This document shows positions 53,569 through 62,737 of a stretch of 62,823 nucleotides of DNA, piece after piece. The stretch is from contig JAFGDP010000073.1 of assembly GCA_016932075.1 (NCBI GenBank), positions 1 to 62,823 of the forward strand, written 5' to 3'. Numbering within the stretch: the stretch's first letter is position 1; each line of letters opens with the position of its first letter. Under the pieces are notes generated by a model. That model made no database searches. It was given only the letters and a program-made list of their open reading frames with translations, and was not told where the DNA came from. The translations under genes and the position numbers were made by a program. This DNA is from Chitinispirillaceae bacterium (GTDB lineage Bacteria > Fibrobacterota > Chitinivibrionia > Chitinivibrionales > Chitinispirillaceae).

Positions 53569-54483
53569 CTACCAGTCCTTTTCCGGCTTTTTCATTTTCA
53601 TGAGCAACCCTTTCTGTTTCGGCGGCTTGTTGAGGGTATCGGCATCGTCGGCAAACTGCATGATGATCCGCCGCGCTTCCTCTTTTTTCATGTCGTCCTT
53701 ATTCGGTTGCGGCTGGGGCTGCTTCTGGTCCTGATTCTGCTTGCTCTGATCCTGATTTTGGTTCTGCTCGTCTTGTTTTTTCTGGTCGTGGTCCTTTTTG
53801 TCCTGGTCTTGTTTGTTTTGCTCTTGCTTGTTTTCTTGGTCTTTTTTTTCCTGATCCTGCTGCTCTTTTTTATCCTGTTCCTGCTGTTTATTCTGATTCT
53901 TTTTTTCGTCCTTGTCTTGCTTGTTCTGCTTATTCTGCTGCTGCTGCTGTTCCTGCTGTTTAATCCGCCGCTGCGCAAGCTCGATATTCCATTTGGTGTC
54001 TTTGTCGTGCGGCTGCAGGTCAAGCGCTTTTATGTAGTGCTCAAGCGCTGACTTGTATTTTTCGGTGGCGCCCTGTCCTCCGCTCCGTGCAAGCTCTTCC
54101 CCCAACCTGAACTGTATGTTGCCCATGTTGTAATGCGCCTCCGCGAGCTTTTTCTTGTCTTCCAGGGAAAGCGCGCCGTTGTATTCGTTTTCCGCCTCCC
54201 CGTAGTTTCCCAGGCGGTAAAGGGCAGAGCCTCGATTCATTTTCAGCGCCTTGTCACCCGGCGCGAGCAGGAGCGCGTCGCCGTACTGCTTGAGCGCCTC
54301 TTCGTAATTGCCCTTTTTATACTGCTCGTTGCCTTTTTTGTTCTTGGAATACACCTCATCGGCCAGGGTTATTGAGCAGCAAACCGTCAGCATGATTGCC
54401 GCGAATACCCCTATACAAATGATTGAGTGAAACGAAATCACTCCCGGTTTTTTATTCTGCAATCTGCAATCCGCAATCCGCAT
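53569..54483 (-). CDS. BatC-like TPR protein with Gln/Lys/Asp-rich tail
   Basis: 304 residues from the ATG at 54483, with GGAGGGGGAGG upstream; the longer frame to 54621 is not used because it overlaps batB. A hydrophobic segment (residues 17-40) precedes three TPR repeats (EQYKKGNYEEALKQYGDALLLAP, RLGNYGEAENEYNGALSL, AEAHYNMGNIQFRLGEELA). A low-complexity region of Gln, Lys, Asp, Glu and Asn follows (residues 170-280), then a conserved end DMKKEEARRIIMQFADDADTL. It lies 1 bp after the batB stop. The leading residues MRIADCRLQ are coded by heptamer repeats (54457-54483), so the true N-terminus may differ. Confidence 0.85.
   Translation of the reverse strand: MRIADCRLQNKKPGVISFHSIICIGVFAAIMLTVCCSITLADEVYSKNKKGNEQYKKGNYEEALKQYGDALLLAPGDKALKMNRGSALYRLGNYGEAENEYNGALSLEDKKKLAEAHYNMGNIQFRLGEELARSGGQGATEKYKSALEHYIKALDLQPHDKDTKWNIELAQRRIKQQEQQQQQNKQNKQDKDEKKNQNKQQEQDKKEQQDQEKKDQENKQEQNKQDQDKKDHDQKKQDEQNQNQDQSKQNQDQKQPQPQPNKDDMKKEEARRIIMQFADDADTLNKPPKQKGLLMKMKKPEKDW
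54457..54483 (-). repeat. Heptamer repeats overlapping the batC start
   Basis: On the minus strand ATGCGG is followed by ATTGCGG, ATTGCAG and ATTGCAG. These code the first residues of batC. Similar ATTGCGG-type tandem strings are often intergenic in related MAGs (recalled, not checked), so a repeat may have invaded the start region. Confidence 0.75.
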
Positions 54484-54484
54484 T

Positions 54485-55507
54485 TTATTCAAACCTCCCC
54501 CTCCATACCTCTTTTTGCCGCACCCGCTGCGGAATGAAAAACTCTGCGAGCAGCAGAACAAGCGCGATAAAAAGGAAGATTTGATACCGTTCCTCATAGA
54601 TGTTGAGCCGGGCGCTTCCAAGATCCTTTTTTTCCATCTTTTCTATCTCGGCCATGATGCGTGTCAGGTCAAGGTCGGTCCCGGCATGAAAGTATTTCCC
54701 GTTTCCCTCGATGGCTATTTTCTCAAGCGTGACCGGATCCAGGCGCGTCATGACCAGGTTGCCCTCCCGGTCTTTTTTATATACCATATTGCCGCCGCCC
54801 TTGGACACCGGTATCGGAACCCCGCTTTCCGAACCCACGCCGACGGTGTAAATAATGATCCCGTTCGCAGCAGCCGCCTTGGCAGCTTCCTGCGCATTGC
54901 CCTCGTGGTCTTCCCCGTCGGTGATAAGCACCAGCACCTTGTACTTGCGCTCCTTTGAATGAAACGCGTCGGTCGCCTGCCGTATGGCGTCGGCAAGCGC
55001 CGTGCCCTGGATCTGCACCCAGCCCGTACTCACCGCGTCGAGGAACATCTTTGCCGCGCCGTAATCGAGCGTGAGCGGGCACTGCACATAGCTTTCACCG
55101 GCAAAGACGATCAGCCCGACGCGGTCTCCCTTGAGCAGCTCAAAAAGCTTGGCGATCTCATGCTTGGCCCGCTCGATGCGGCTGGGCGCGATGTCTTCGG
55201 CGAGCATGCTTTCCGATATGTCCAGCGCTACCATGAGGTCGATGCCGCGGCGCTCGAAAAGCTCCATTTTGACGCCGAAGCGGGGCCGCACGAGCGCGAA
55301 CACGAGAAACATGAAACACGCGACAAAGAGCGTCCATTTGACGACCTGGCGCGAGAAGGAAAACCCGCTGGTGAGTTTCGCGATGAGTGCCGGCGCGGCA
55401 AAACGCTCAAGCGCCGCTTTCCTGTGCTGCCAGGTCCACAGGAAAAAGCCGACAAACAGCGGGATGAAGAGCAGCAGGAGAAACAGTTCCGGGTTGCCGA
55501 AATGCAT
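54485..55507 (-). CDS. BatB: membrane-bound VWA-domain protein
   Basis: 340 residues. Two N-terminal membrane helices, a VWA domain with an intact MIDAS (DLMVALDISESM, TALADAI, ITDGEDHEG) and a C-terminal membrane helix (IFLFIALVLLLAEFFI). Together with BatA it forms a membrane complex linked to aerotolerance and virulence in other bacteria. It ends 1 bp before batC and begins 11 bp after batA, giving tight operon packing. Confidence 0.93.
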   Translation of the reverse strand: MHFGNPELFLLLLFIPLFVGFFLWTWQHRKAALERFAAPALIAKLTSGFSFSRQVVKWTLFVACFMFLVFALVRPRFGVKMELFERRGIDLMVALDISESMLAEDIAPSRIERAKHEIAKLFELLKGDRVGLIVFAGESYVQCPLTLDYGAAKMFLDAVSTGWVQIQGTALADAIRQATDAFHSKERKYKVLVLITDGEDHEGNAQEAAKAAAANGIIIYTVGVGSESGVPIPVSKGGGNMVYKKDREGNLVMTRLDPVTLEKIAIEGNGKYFHAGTDLDLTRIMAEIEKMEKKDLGSARLNIYEERYQIFLFIALVLLLAEFFIPQRVRQKEVWRGRFE

Positions 55508-55518
55508 CGCGTATCCTT

Positions 55519-56523
55519 CTAGGGAATCCTTCGCAGTCGCGTATGCTGCAGCAGATATTCGAGCAGGAGCAGGACAAATCCCGCCCAGAGCCAGGGATAG
55601 AATTTTTCGTCGAACGACGCATACACCTTGGTCTTTATTACGGTCCTTTCCATTGTGTCGATCTGGCCATAGATCTCCTTGAGCTTTTCGGCGTCAGTTG
55701 CGCGAAAGTAATTGCCGCCGGTCGCATCTGCGATGTCAACAAGCGTCTGTTCGTCAAGGTCCGACTCAACCATCTGCACCTGGCGGGACACCTTGCCGGT
55801 AAAAGGATTCTGTACCTGTACCGGTATCGGCACCTTGCCCTTTTTTCCTATCCCGATGGTGTAGATTTTGATGCCGAGCTCCTTTGCCGCCTTTGCCGCC
55901 GTGACCGGAGGTATCTCGCCCGCGTTGTTCGCGCCGTCGGTGGCCAGTATGATCACCCTGCTCTTTGCCGGCGAGTCCTTGAGCCGGTTCGCGGCCGTGG
56001 CGAGCGCGGTGCCGATCGCGGTCTGAAAGCTGAAGTCGGTGAACGACACCTGGTCCAGAAGGCTGCCGAGCACCGAATGGTCGAGCGTCAGCGGGCATTT
56101 GGTAAACGCACGGGCGGCAAATACCACAAGTCCCAGCCGGTCGCTCTCCCGCTTTTTGATAAATTCGGCGATGGTCTGTTTGGCGACCGTCAGCCGGTTG
56201 TCGGGCTTGAAATCGAGGGCGCGCATGGATTCAGATATATCAAGAATAAGCATGATATCGACCCCTTCGGTGGTGACCTCGGAATCGGTCCGCCCCATCT
56301 GCGGCCTGGCCAGTGCAAGAGCAAGCAGGCCCAGTCCTGCGCAGCGCAGAATGATAAGCGCATGGCGCGCCTTGAGCAGTGTGGTACGCGGCAGTTTTTT
56401 CACCAGAGAGAGATCGGAAAACCTGACAGCGGCCTTGGATCTGCGTTCCCGGTACAGATACACCCATACCATGGGAATCCAGAACAGGAGAAGCAGCAGA
56501 AACCACGGGTCCTTGAGTCTCAT
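55519..56523 (-). CDS. BatA: membrane-bound VWA-domain protein
   Basis: 334 residues with two N-terminal membrane helices, MIDAS residues in DIMLILDISESM, GTALATAANR and ATDGANNAGE, and a last membrane helix (WLWAGFVLLLLEYLL). It is about as similar to BatB as usual for the pair. Its start overlaps the upstream gene by 4 bp. Confidence 0.94.
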   Translation of the reverse strand: MRLKDPWFLLLLLFWIPMVWVYLYRERRSKAAVRFSDLSLVKKLPRTTLLKARHALIILRCAGLGLLALALARPQMGRTDSEVTTEGVDIMLILDISESMRALDFKPDNRLTVAKQTIAEFIKKRESDRLGLVVFAARAFTKCPLTLDHSVLGSLLDQVSFTDFSFQTAIGTALATAANRLKDSPAKSRVIILATDGANNAGEIPPVTAAKAAKELGIKIYTIGIGKKGKVPIPVQVQNPFTGKVSRQVQMVESDLDEQTLVDIADATGGNYFRATDAEKLKEIYGQIDTMERTVIKTKVYASFDEKFYPWLWAGFVLLLLEYLLQHTRLRRIP

Positions 56524-57506
56524 GACGCGCCTCCCGGTTCCTTTGGAGGAGCAGTGGAGTGTTCCGCTGCTTTCGCGGCCGACTCCTGCCCGCTTTCCTC
56601 TTCTGGACGGGGCCGGGTCGCTTCAATGAATCCGCACACCTCGTATTCAAACCGTTCGACCGTGTCCTGGTCCGGCAGATATTTCGCAAATTTTACCGGA
56701 TCCGTCGTACGGAAAAACCATTCAAGCACATTACGCTGACCCTTGTCCAGCGGTGAGATGCCCAGCCATGCAAGCATCTCCTCGGTGGTAAACTCCGCGG
56801 CATTGACACCGAACCTTCGCTCAATATAGCGTTTTAAAATATCTGATAGTTCGAACACAAATTCGCGTACAAGGCCCTTCTGCAGGTACTGCTTTGCCCG
56901 AAGCGCCGCAAGCGCCTCCATCGCCTCCTCATAGGGCGGTTTTGGCGGCAGCGCCAAGGGCGCGCGCTTTCTACGCCTGGAGTACCTAAGTGCAATCATA
57001 GCCGCCGTAATAATTGCCGCTGCGCCAAGCAGCCAGAGCCATACCAGCGGTCGTTTTCCGGCGGTCTGCTGCGGCTTGAGGTCCATGATATCGGCGCTGT
57101 CCCCCGTTACCATGGGGATCACGGAAAGCGGCACCGGCTCGGTGACAAGGGTATCCTGCTTTCCGCCCGACTCGATCACGTAAGAAAGCGATGGGATGGT
57201 ACACGGTTCAGGCGTATACGTGGTGATGGCGTATTCGAACACCACGCTGTCCGCTTTTTCCTGCTCGAATTTCCTGCTGTTCCACTCTTTCACGGTAAGA
57301 GAGCCCATTCCTGATGAGGGGTCAGGCGGAACTATACCGGCTCCCGTGGGCGCCATGATGGAGACGGAAAAATGGACCCGGTCACCCACCGACAGCTGGC
57401 GGGTGTTGACGCTTGAAACAATAACAGCGCCACAGAGCATTTGTACCATCGCCCCCGCGCCAAGCAGCATCCACATGACGATTTTGCACAACCCTTGCAT
57501 AGTCAT
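56520..57506 (-). CDS. Bat-operon accessory membrane protein (unnamed family)
   Basis: 328 residues from the ATG at 57506; the open frame begins at a GTG at 57533. A signal or anchor region, then a beta-sandwich (SSVNTRQLSVGDRVHFSVSI...PCTIPSLSYVIESGGK) like the N-terminal BatD-type fold, a transmembrane helix (LVWLWLLGAAAIITAAMIALRY) and a helical cytoplasmic tail with LVREFVFELSDILKRYIERRFGVNAAEFTTEE. The tail resembles DUF4381-type proteins in Bat gene clusters. It is the first gene of the operon; the MoxR ATPase and DUF58 protein that usually lead such operons are not here. Confidence 0.75.
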   Translation of the reverse strand: MTMQGLCKIVMWMLLGAGAMVQMLCGAVIVSSVNTRQLSVGDRVHFSVSIMAPTGAGIVPPDPSSGMGSLTVKEWNSRKFEQEKADSVVFEYAITTYTPEPCTIPSLSYVIESGGKQDTLVTEPVPLSVIPMVTGDSADIMDLKPQQTAGKRPLVWLWLLGAAAIITAAMIALRYSRRRKRAPLALPPKPPYEEAMEALAALRAKQYLQKGLVREFVFELSDILKRYIERRFGVNAAEFTTEEMLAWLGISPLDKGQRNVLEWFFRTTDPVKFAKYLPDQDTVERFEYEVCGFIEATRPRPEEESGQESAAKAAEHSTAPPKEPGGAS

Positions 57507-57673
57507 TAAATCGATTGATCGGACCGGGAGCACAGCGAGCCCGGCCCGGTGGGAATTCTATATATTATTTTAGATACGACTACGAACAACCGGTCCATTT
57601 ATTATAGAAGCCTGATAAAATAACCACTAAACGTCAGTTTTTTCAATAGTAATCAATCCGGAAACGCGGCACC

Positions 57674-58846
57674 ATGACGAAACCATCCGAACACGACATC
57701 AGAAAAATCCTTCTTGAGGACGAAGAACGCCTGTCCCCCTTTGCGAAAAAAAGCAGCGAATCAAAGGGCCGCGCCTTTCCAATGAAACGGGATCCATTCC
57801 GCCTCGAGTTTGCCCGCGACGAGACCCGCATCCTCCACTCTCCGCCGTTCCGCCGGCTCAAGCACAAGACCCAGGTGTTTCTTTCTCCGGACAATGACCA
57901 TATCTGCACCCGCATGGAGCATGTGCTGCACGTGTCGAGCATCGCCTCGGTCATAGGCCACTGCCTCAAAATCAATATCGACCTGGTAAGCGCCATTGCC
58001 AAAGGGCACGATCTCGGGCATCCGCCCTTCGGTCACGCAGGCGAACGAGTGTTGAACGAGCTATTAGTCGACCGGGGAATACCGAGCGGCTTCAAGCACG
58101 AGATACACGGATTGCGTGTCGTTGACAAACTTACCAACCTCGGCGCCGGTCTCAACCTGACGTACGAAGTGCGCGACGGCATCGTGACCCATTGCGGCGA
58201 GCATTTTGAGCGGGTCGTGTCGCCGGACCGATCGAGAGACCTTATGGAACTCGAAGCGATCGAGGACCGCAATTGTTATCCATCCACCCTTGAAGGATGC
58301 CTGGTACGCCTGGTCGACCGCATTGCCTACCTCGGTCGCGATCTTGAGGACGCGATCAAGGCCGGCATCGTGAAAAAATCGGACGTTCCGCAACCTATTG
58401 TCAAAAATCTCGGCCTTGAAAACGGCCGCATCATCGGCTGCTTTGTCAACGATACCATTGCCAACAGCATGGACAAGGACGCGATTGAAATGAGCGAAGA
58501 GATTTTCGGCTATATGAAGCTGCTCAAAGAGTTCAATTACGAATCTATTTATCGCAACGAAGAGGTGGAACGAAAGAGCCGCAAGGCAGGAAACATCATC
58601 AGGCTGCTGTATGAGGAGATGGAAAAAATACTTCATAAAGCCGACCGGGGCAGAAACGCGGCCTTTGTGCAGAACGTGATCCGTGATGCGCCGCTCCTGC
58701 AGGTGTTGTTCCACTTCATAAAGAACACCAACTACAACGATACGACACCCCTGTGGCGGATCGTTACCGATTACCTTGCAGGCATGACCGACCTGTTTGC
58801 CGAACGCACCTTTGGCCAGCTGTTTCTGCCGTCACCGGTGATCTAA
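57674..58846 (+). CDS. dgt: Deoxyguanosinetriphosphate triphosphohydrolase (dGTPase) family
   Basis: 390 residues, HD-domain enzyme that removes triphosphate from dNTPs. Visible HD residues are RRLKHKTQVF, RMEHVLHVSSIA, and the metal-binding HDLGHPPFGHAGERVLNEL, then YEVRDGIVTHCGEHF and DRIAYLGRDLEDAI. It starts divergently from the Bat operon. The 140-bp gap holds A/T-rich -10-like hexamers read both ways. A regulatory role in nucleotide pools is inferred; some family members prefer other dNTPs. Confidence 0.93.
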   Translation: MTKPSEHDIRKILLEDEERLSPFAKKSSESKGRAFPMKRDPFRLEFARDETRILHSPPFRRLKHKTQVFLSPDNDHICTRMEHVLHVSSIASVIGHCLKINIDLVSAIAKGHDLGHPPFGHAGERVLNELLVDRGIPSGFKHEIHGLRVVDKLTNLGAGLNLTYEVRDGIVTHCGEHFERVVSPDRSRDLMELEAIEDRNCYPSTLEGCLVRLVDRIAYLGRDLEDAIKAGIVKKSDVPQPIVKNLGLENGRIIGCFVNDTIANSMDKDAIEMSEEIFGYMKLLKEFNYESIYRNEEVERKSRKAGNIIRLLYEEMEKILHKADRGRNAAFVQNVIRDAPLLQVLFHFIKNTNYNDTTPLWRIVTDYLAGMTDLFAERTFGQLFLPSPVI

Positions 58847-58945
58847 ATATTAGCCTTTAAAAACCTACACCAATATGGTACGGTTAACGTTGGGTTGATT
58901 CGGGCGCCGGAACGATCTTTCTTTTCATCTTTTCATCTAATTGGT

Positions 58946-59215
58946 ATGCCTCACCACCACCGATCAAGCCGGGAAAAATGGATCCGGGAACAGCGCAGCA
59001 TCGGCCGGGAACTGTGGGACTCATTCTGGAACCCGCCGTCCGTTGCCTGCCCGAAGTGCAACAGTCTGGCGACAGAATACTATGATCCCTTTCTCTTTGC
59101 GCCGATCCGCACCCTGACCGGCAAGCGCCGTATCAAATGCACCGCCTGCCACTTCATCTGGCGCCCCTCCCGGCGCGGAAAATCATTGTGGGACCGGTTC
59201 AAGCCGGTGACGTGA
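58946..59215 (+). CDS. Small zinc-ribbon protein, unknown function
   Basis: 89 residues from the ATG at 58946; the frame opens earlier at a TTG. It carries two Cys pairs (ACPKCNSLA and IKCTACHFIW), arranged as a zinc ribbon, with the basic end RPSRRGKSLWDRFKP. The N-terminus is rich in His and Trp. There is no strong ribosome site. The protein may bind nucleic acid or another protein. No family is recognised. Confidence 0.65.
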   Translation: MPHHHRSSREKWIREQRSIGRELWDSFWNPPSVACPKCNSLATEYYDPFLFAPIRTLTGKRRIKCTACHFIWRPSRRGKSLWDRFKPVT

Positions 59216-59277
59216 AATGTGCAAACCAGAAAATATGCGGGGCCTGAACAAACAATTCCTTCATGAAAAATACTCCG

Positions 59278-60018
59278 TTATTTTCGGACGGTTTTGGTTA
59301 ATACGTCTTTGATAAAAAATCTATACCCGATAAACATTTCCAATGCACGGTGAAAAACGTCTCCCGAAAGCCCGTCGGCCAGAGACCTTCTCCCGTAAAC
59401 AATATCGGCAAGGAGAAATATCCCGTGATTGCCAATTCGGTACCCGGCCTCAAGGCCACCCACATACGAAGAAGTGGTTTCACGAACAGTTACCGAAGGC
59501 ATTCGCGGGGATCCGGGACTAGCGCTCCTGCCGTCTATTTTCCAATCGAGCTCTGATGATACACTTAGTTGCCCCATTCCACCAAGCCTGAGAAAGGCCC
59601 AATATCGTGATGCACTATAACCCAGTTTAACAATCACTGGGGCGGCGATATAATGCATCTCCGCAGTAGTTTGAAAATCATGCGTAAATATATCGTCAAC
59701 AAACATGACTTTCTGTTCTCCGGTATTCTGCCCGAGCTTCTGCGAATGCAGGCCGACCGAAATACCGAAATGTTTTTTAAAGCATGCGCCGATTTCAATT
59801 CCAAATGGGGCCCCAATGACGTTTTCTATTTTGGACGTGGGAGCGAAATAGTTATCAAACAATCCGTCAGCCTCGATAAACGAAACAGAAACGCCGCCCA
59901 TTCCACTCATTGTTATACAAAACGGGAAACGAATCGATTCTGCATTCTGCCCGGCGAAAAGAACGGAAGACATGCCGGCGACCAACACTAGAGCAAGAGT
60001 CTGTTTTGGTGATATCAT
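59278..60018 (-). CDS. Outer-membrane beta-barrel-like protein
   Basis: 246 residues. Signal peptide (LALVLVAGMSSVLFA), then alternating strands with aromatic ends (YWAFLRLGGMGQLSV, SSYVGGLEAGYRIG) and a C-terminal strand MFIGYRFF, as in small barrel porin-like or PorT/OprF-like proteins. It has the pattern of an outer-membrane barrel, though no channel family is identified. Its start overlaps the upstream VIT-like gene stop (ATGA), so the two are co-translated. Confidence 0.75.
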   Translation of the reverse strand: MISPKQTLALVLVAGMSSVLFAGQNAESIRFPFCITMSGMGGVSVSFIEADGLFDNYFAPTSKIENVIGAPFGIEIGACFKKHFGISVGLHSQKLGQNTGEQKVMFVDDIFTHDFQTTAEMHYIAAPVIVKLGYSASRYWAFLRLGGMGQLSVSSELDWKIDGRSASPGSPRMPSVTVRETTSSYVGGLEAGYRIGNHGIFLLADIVYGRRSLADGLSGDVFHRALEMFIGYRFFIKDVLTKTVRK

Positions 60019-62207
60019 CTATAATCCCCTATGTTGAGTTTGACAACTTTCTGAAAAGATGCGCCAACAATTTTAACAAGGACAATTTTCCGTGTCTTTA
60101 AAAACAGAAACGTCGCTACTGGAATACTGTATGATCCCTTCCCTGTAACGAAGCGAGCCAGCGAAACGGAACCGAGCTTTTTCCCCGAAAGATCAAAGAA
60201 CTCAACGTGTGATAACGGCGTAGCGGACGTTATGCAAAGAACGCCACGGGCATATCGTGTCGATATACCAGAGAGGACACCTTTCTTTTTTAATGAGGTG
60301 ATCCCTGTCCGCCGAACCTTGATTTCCTCATCCGTTAAAAAAGGCACCCCCTGCGCAACCATCTCGCTGATGTTGTCTCTTGTCGCCTGAAGAAAGGTCG
60401 CTTTCGTTACGATGCCAAACGTGCCCCCGGGAAAAATCTCCTCGATTTCGGCAAGGTGACTTTCATCTTTTGCCCATACTTTAGCAAGTCCGGAATCGTT
60501 TTCAGTCCGGAATATGAACGGCTTTGCGGAAAAACGAGCGGTCATCGCGCCTTCTGAATCCAATCCTTTCCAGTTAAACACCGTATCCCATTGTTCAACG
60601 GCACGGGCAGTGATCGCGAACACGCCGGGATTCACCCCATCAAGCGGAAACAGGTAGGGATTTTGTCCGTTGCTTATGCTTAATTCCACCGTGGCGGGGA
60701 AGAACATCGGGAACCTGAATCCCAAATACGTTCGTATCCTCTGATCGGTTCCAGCAGGTACGGATGCCCCTATATCAACACCTCTCCAGAGCGCAAACCG
60801 CATATCAATAGTCACGCTGTCCAACAGCTCTGTCAATGTGTCTTTAAGATTTTTGCTATAGGGAGCTTTTGGATCGCCGGTGGTTACCAGAACAATATGA
60901 CGGTAATCGGTAAAATCTTTCAAGAGGGTGGCCGAGTAATCGACGTGGGAAAGAAAGTCAGACCGCGCTTTTTCTATGAGCGACTCTGCGGTCACTTCTC
61001 GAGGCACCCAACTTGGCAACGGATCCGGTGCTTTTGAATAGCGGGTAAAAAGGGTTTGTTCATCAAATTGTGAAAGATAATCAATGATTTGCTGCGTGCC
61101 GCTATCGTTGAGGCTGCGTGTTTGGAAGGGAGCAACAGCGTCCCCTTCGACCGAATGAACCAAACCGCATTGATATCCCCTGTTTTGAAGCGTTTTAACG
61201 GCTGACCGTATGGCTGATGCCTGATTGATAACTGAATAGGCATAGCTGGAAAGGGTTTTCATCTGATTGGAATAATCGATAAATTGCATTGGCGCATTCC
61301 AACGCCACACAAATATTGTCTTGATCGGTTTTGAGAGCTGGGCAAGCAATGAATCGTCGACTTCAGTATTGAGCAGCAGATATTCCCCTTTCATCGGACC
61401 TTCATTAAAGGCGGTAAGATGAATACTTGATGCGATCTGAGGGGTATATTTCAGCGTTACGTGCGAAGCGTAAGGAACGGAAACAGTTGCACTGTCGGTG
61501 ATCGGCATGTCGCCGTTCGGAGTTTCAACGGTATATGATAAGCGTTTATTATCGGCCAGGACAATCATTTCTACAAAACGCGGAGACTTGCTCGCCGGCG
61601 AATGAAATAAAACAGGAATAGAATAGTGCCCCTTACCCGAGCTGGTGTTTGGCAACAAGTATCGGATGCGAATATGCTTCCGCTCGCCGAGTTCAACCCG
61701 TGCAAACGTTGCTTCATAGGTGGTTTCCGTATGCTGTTGTAGCAGCGCGATTTTTGAATCAAGGGCCTGTTGGAGAGAGATGCTGTCTAAAAAGATGACA
61801 TCAAAATTATATTTTGAAGGCATCAGATTGGATTTGAAGCAGGTATCACCTTTCCAGGTCAACAGTCCGGTCACCGCAGCTTTGTGCGGAATGGGAAGCG
61901 TTCCTTTTATAATAAAATTTTCTGTTATATTCTGCAGGTTGGTTTCGGTCACGCTGCCGCTGATCCAAGCATCTTCAACAATATCGAGGTACGATCCCTG
62001 GGGTGTCACTGTTATCTTGGAAATTTCGAGTTGCACGGGCCCCAGTTTTCGCTGAGTAAAGGTGATAGTTGTATCGTAGTACTCCATACTGTCAATGCGC
62101 TTAAGTTGAATTTTGACATTGCGCTGATAACTGTAAAAATCAACGCTCGCCGGCAGCTGAGCTATACATAAAACCAGAAGATTTATACAAAACAATGGTC
62201 GCTTCAT
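60015..62207 (-). CDS. Secreted VIT-domain-like protein with T9SS-type C-terminus
   Basis: 730 residues from ATG 62207, with AAGGAG seven bases upstream. A signal peptide precedes a VIT-like beta-sandwich (about 35-190; IPHKAAVTGLLTWKGD, ATFARVELGERKHIRIRYLLP), then a Rossmann-like stretch (TIFVWRWNAP, RHIVLVTTGDPKAP) reminiscent of a degenerate VWA domain without an intact MIDAS. The last 80 residues (VEFFDLSGKKLGSVSL...) look like a T9SS sorting domain. It is coupled to the barrel gene. Role unknown; possibly a surface adhesin. Confidence 0.72.
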   Translation of the reverse strand: MKRPLFCINLLVLCIAQLPASVDFYSYQRNVKIQLKRIDSMEYYDTTITFTQRKLGPVQLEISKITVTPQGSYLDIVEDAWISGSVTETNLQNITENFIIKGTLPIPHKAAVTGLLTWKGDTCFKSNLMPSKYNFDVIFLDSISLQQALDSKIALLQQHTETTYEATFARVELGERKHIRIRYLLPNTSSGKGHYSIPVLFHSPASKSPRFVEMIVLADNKRLSYTVETPNGDMPITDSATVSVPYASHVTLKYTPQIASSIHLTAFNEGPMKGEYLLLNTEVDDSLLAQLSKPIKTIFVWRWNAPMQFIDYSNQMKTLSSYAYSVINQASAIRSAVKTLQNRGYQCGLVHSVEGDAVAPFQTRSLNDSGTQQIIDYLSQFDEQTLFTRYSKAPDPLPSWVPREVTAESLIEKARSDFLSHVDYSATLLKDFTDYRHIVLVTTGDPKAPYSKNLKDTLTELLDSVTIDMRFALWRGVDIGASVPAGTDQRIRTYLGFRFPMFFPATVELSISNGQNPYLFPLDGVNPGVFAITARAVEQWDTVFNWKGLDSEGAMTARFSAKPFIFRTENDSGLAKVWAKDESHLAEIEEIFPGGTFGIVTKATFLQATRDNISEMVAQGVPFLTDEEIKVRRTGITSLKKKGVLSGISTRYARGVLCITSATPLSHVEFFDLSGKKLGSVSLARFVTGKGSYSIPVATFLFLKTRKIVLVKIVGASFQKVVKLNIGDYR

Positions 62208-62287
62208 TGGCTGCTCCTTGCAAAGGGTGGGGGCAAAGGTGTTTTTCTCTTTTTCCAATGTTTAATTTACACTGAATAGGGGCAGAA

Positions 62288-62722
62288 ATGGGGAAAAAAA
62301 TCAAAATAGTGTTTTCAGGCAGAAAACAGCCCGAACAGAAACCTGCCTATGGCTTGCTCTGCGACAGAGTTATCGCAAAATATGTTGGATTGCCGTTAGG
62401 CCACATCGATATCCCCTCGAAATGCATGTTGTTCCGTTTGTATAACTGGACGACCCTGATTCCACCGCATTTCCAGCCCGGTAAAACCATGCCGCATGCT
62501 CAACATGCATGCGCAGAGGTAATAGGTAATATGCGGTTCAACAAAAACGCTGTCTTTCCAGCAGCACAAAAGTATTATCCGCTCAAAATGCATGCTTTCA
62601 GCCACGCAAAACCGTGCAGCACCCATAACACGCGTGCAAAGGGCTTCACACATTTCTGCAGCAACCGAAACACGCGTGCAACCTGCTCCGCACACTTTTG
62701 TGGAGCGGTTTGCACGCTTTAA
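62288..62722 (+). CDS. Doubtful ORF, Cys/His/Ala-rich
   Basis: 144 codons with an AGGGG site before the ATG. The composition is unusual: repeated HAQHACAE, STHNTRAKG and NTRATC fragments, and no recognisable domain. Short repeats (AACACGCGTGCAA twice, CATGCATG-type motifs) underlie it. It may be a fast-evolving small gene or an untranslated repeat region before the next gene, which has a far better ribosome site. Confidence 0.25.
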   Translation: MGKKIKIVFSGRKQPEQKPAYGLLCDRVIAKYVGLPLGHIDIPSKCMLFRLYNWTTLIPPHFQPGKTMPHAQHACAEVIGNMRFNKNAVFPAAQKYYPLKMHAFSHAKPCSTHNTRAKGFTHFCSNRNTRATCSAHFCGAVCTL

Positions 62723-62737
62723 GGCTGGAGGTAATAA

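Noticed and set aside
53707..54051. Plus-strand ORF rich in Leu and Val opposite batC
   Set aside because: It is the antisense reading of the Gln/Lys/Asp-rich batC segment, which has the conserved TPR context and ribosome site.
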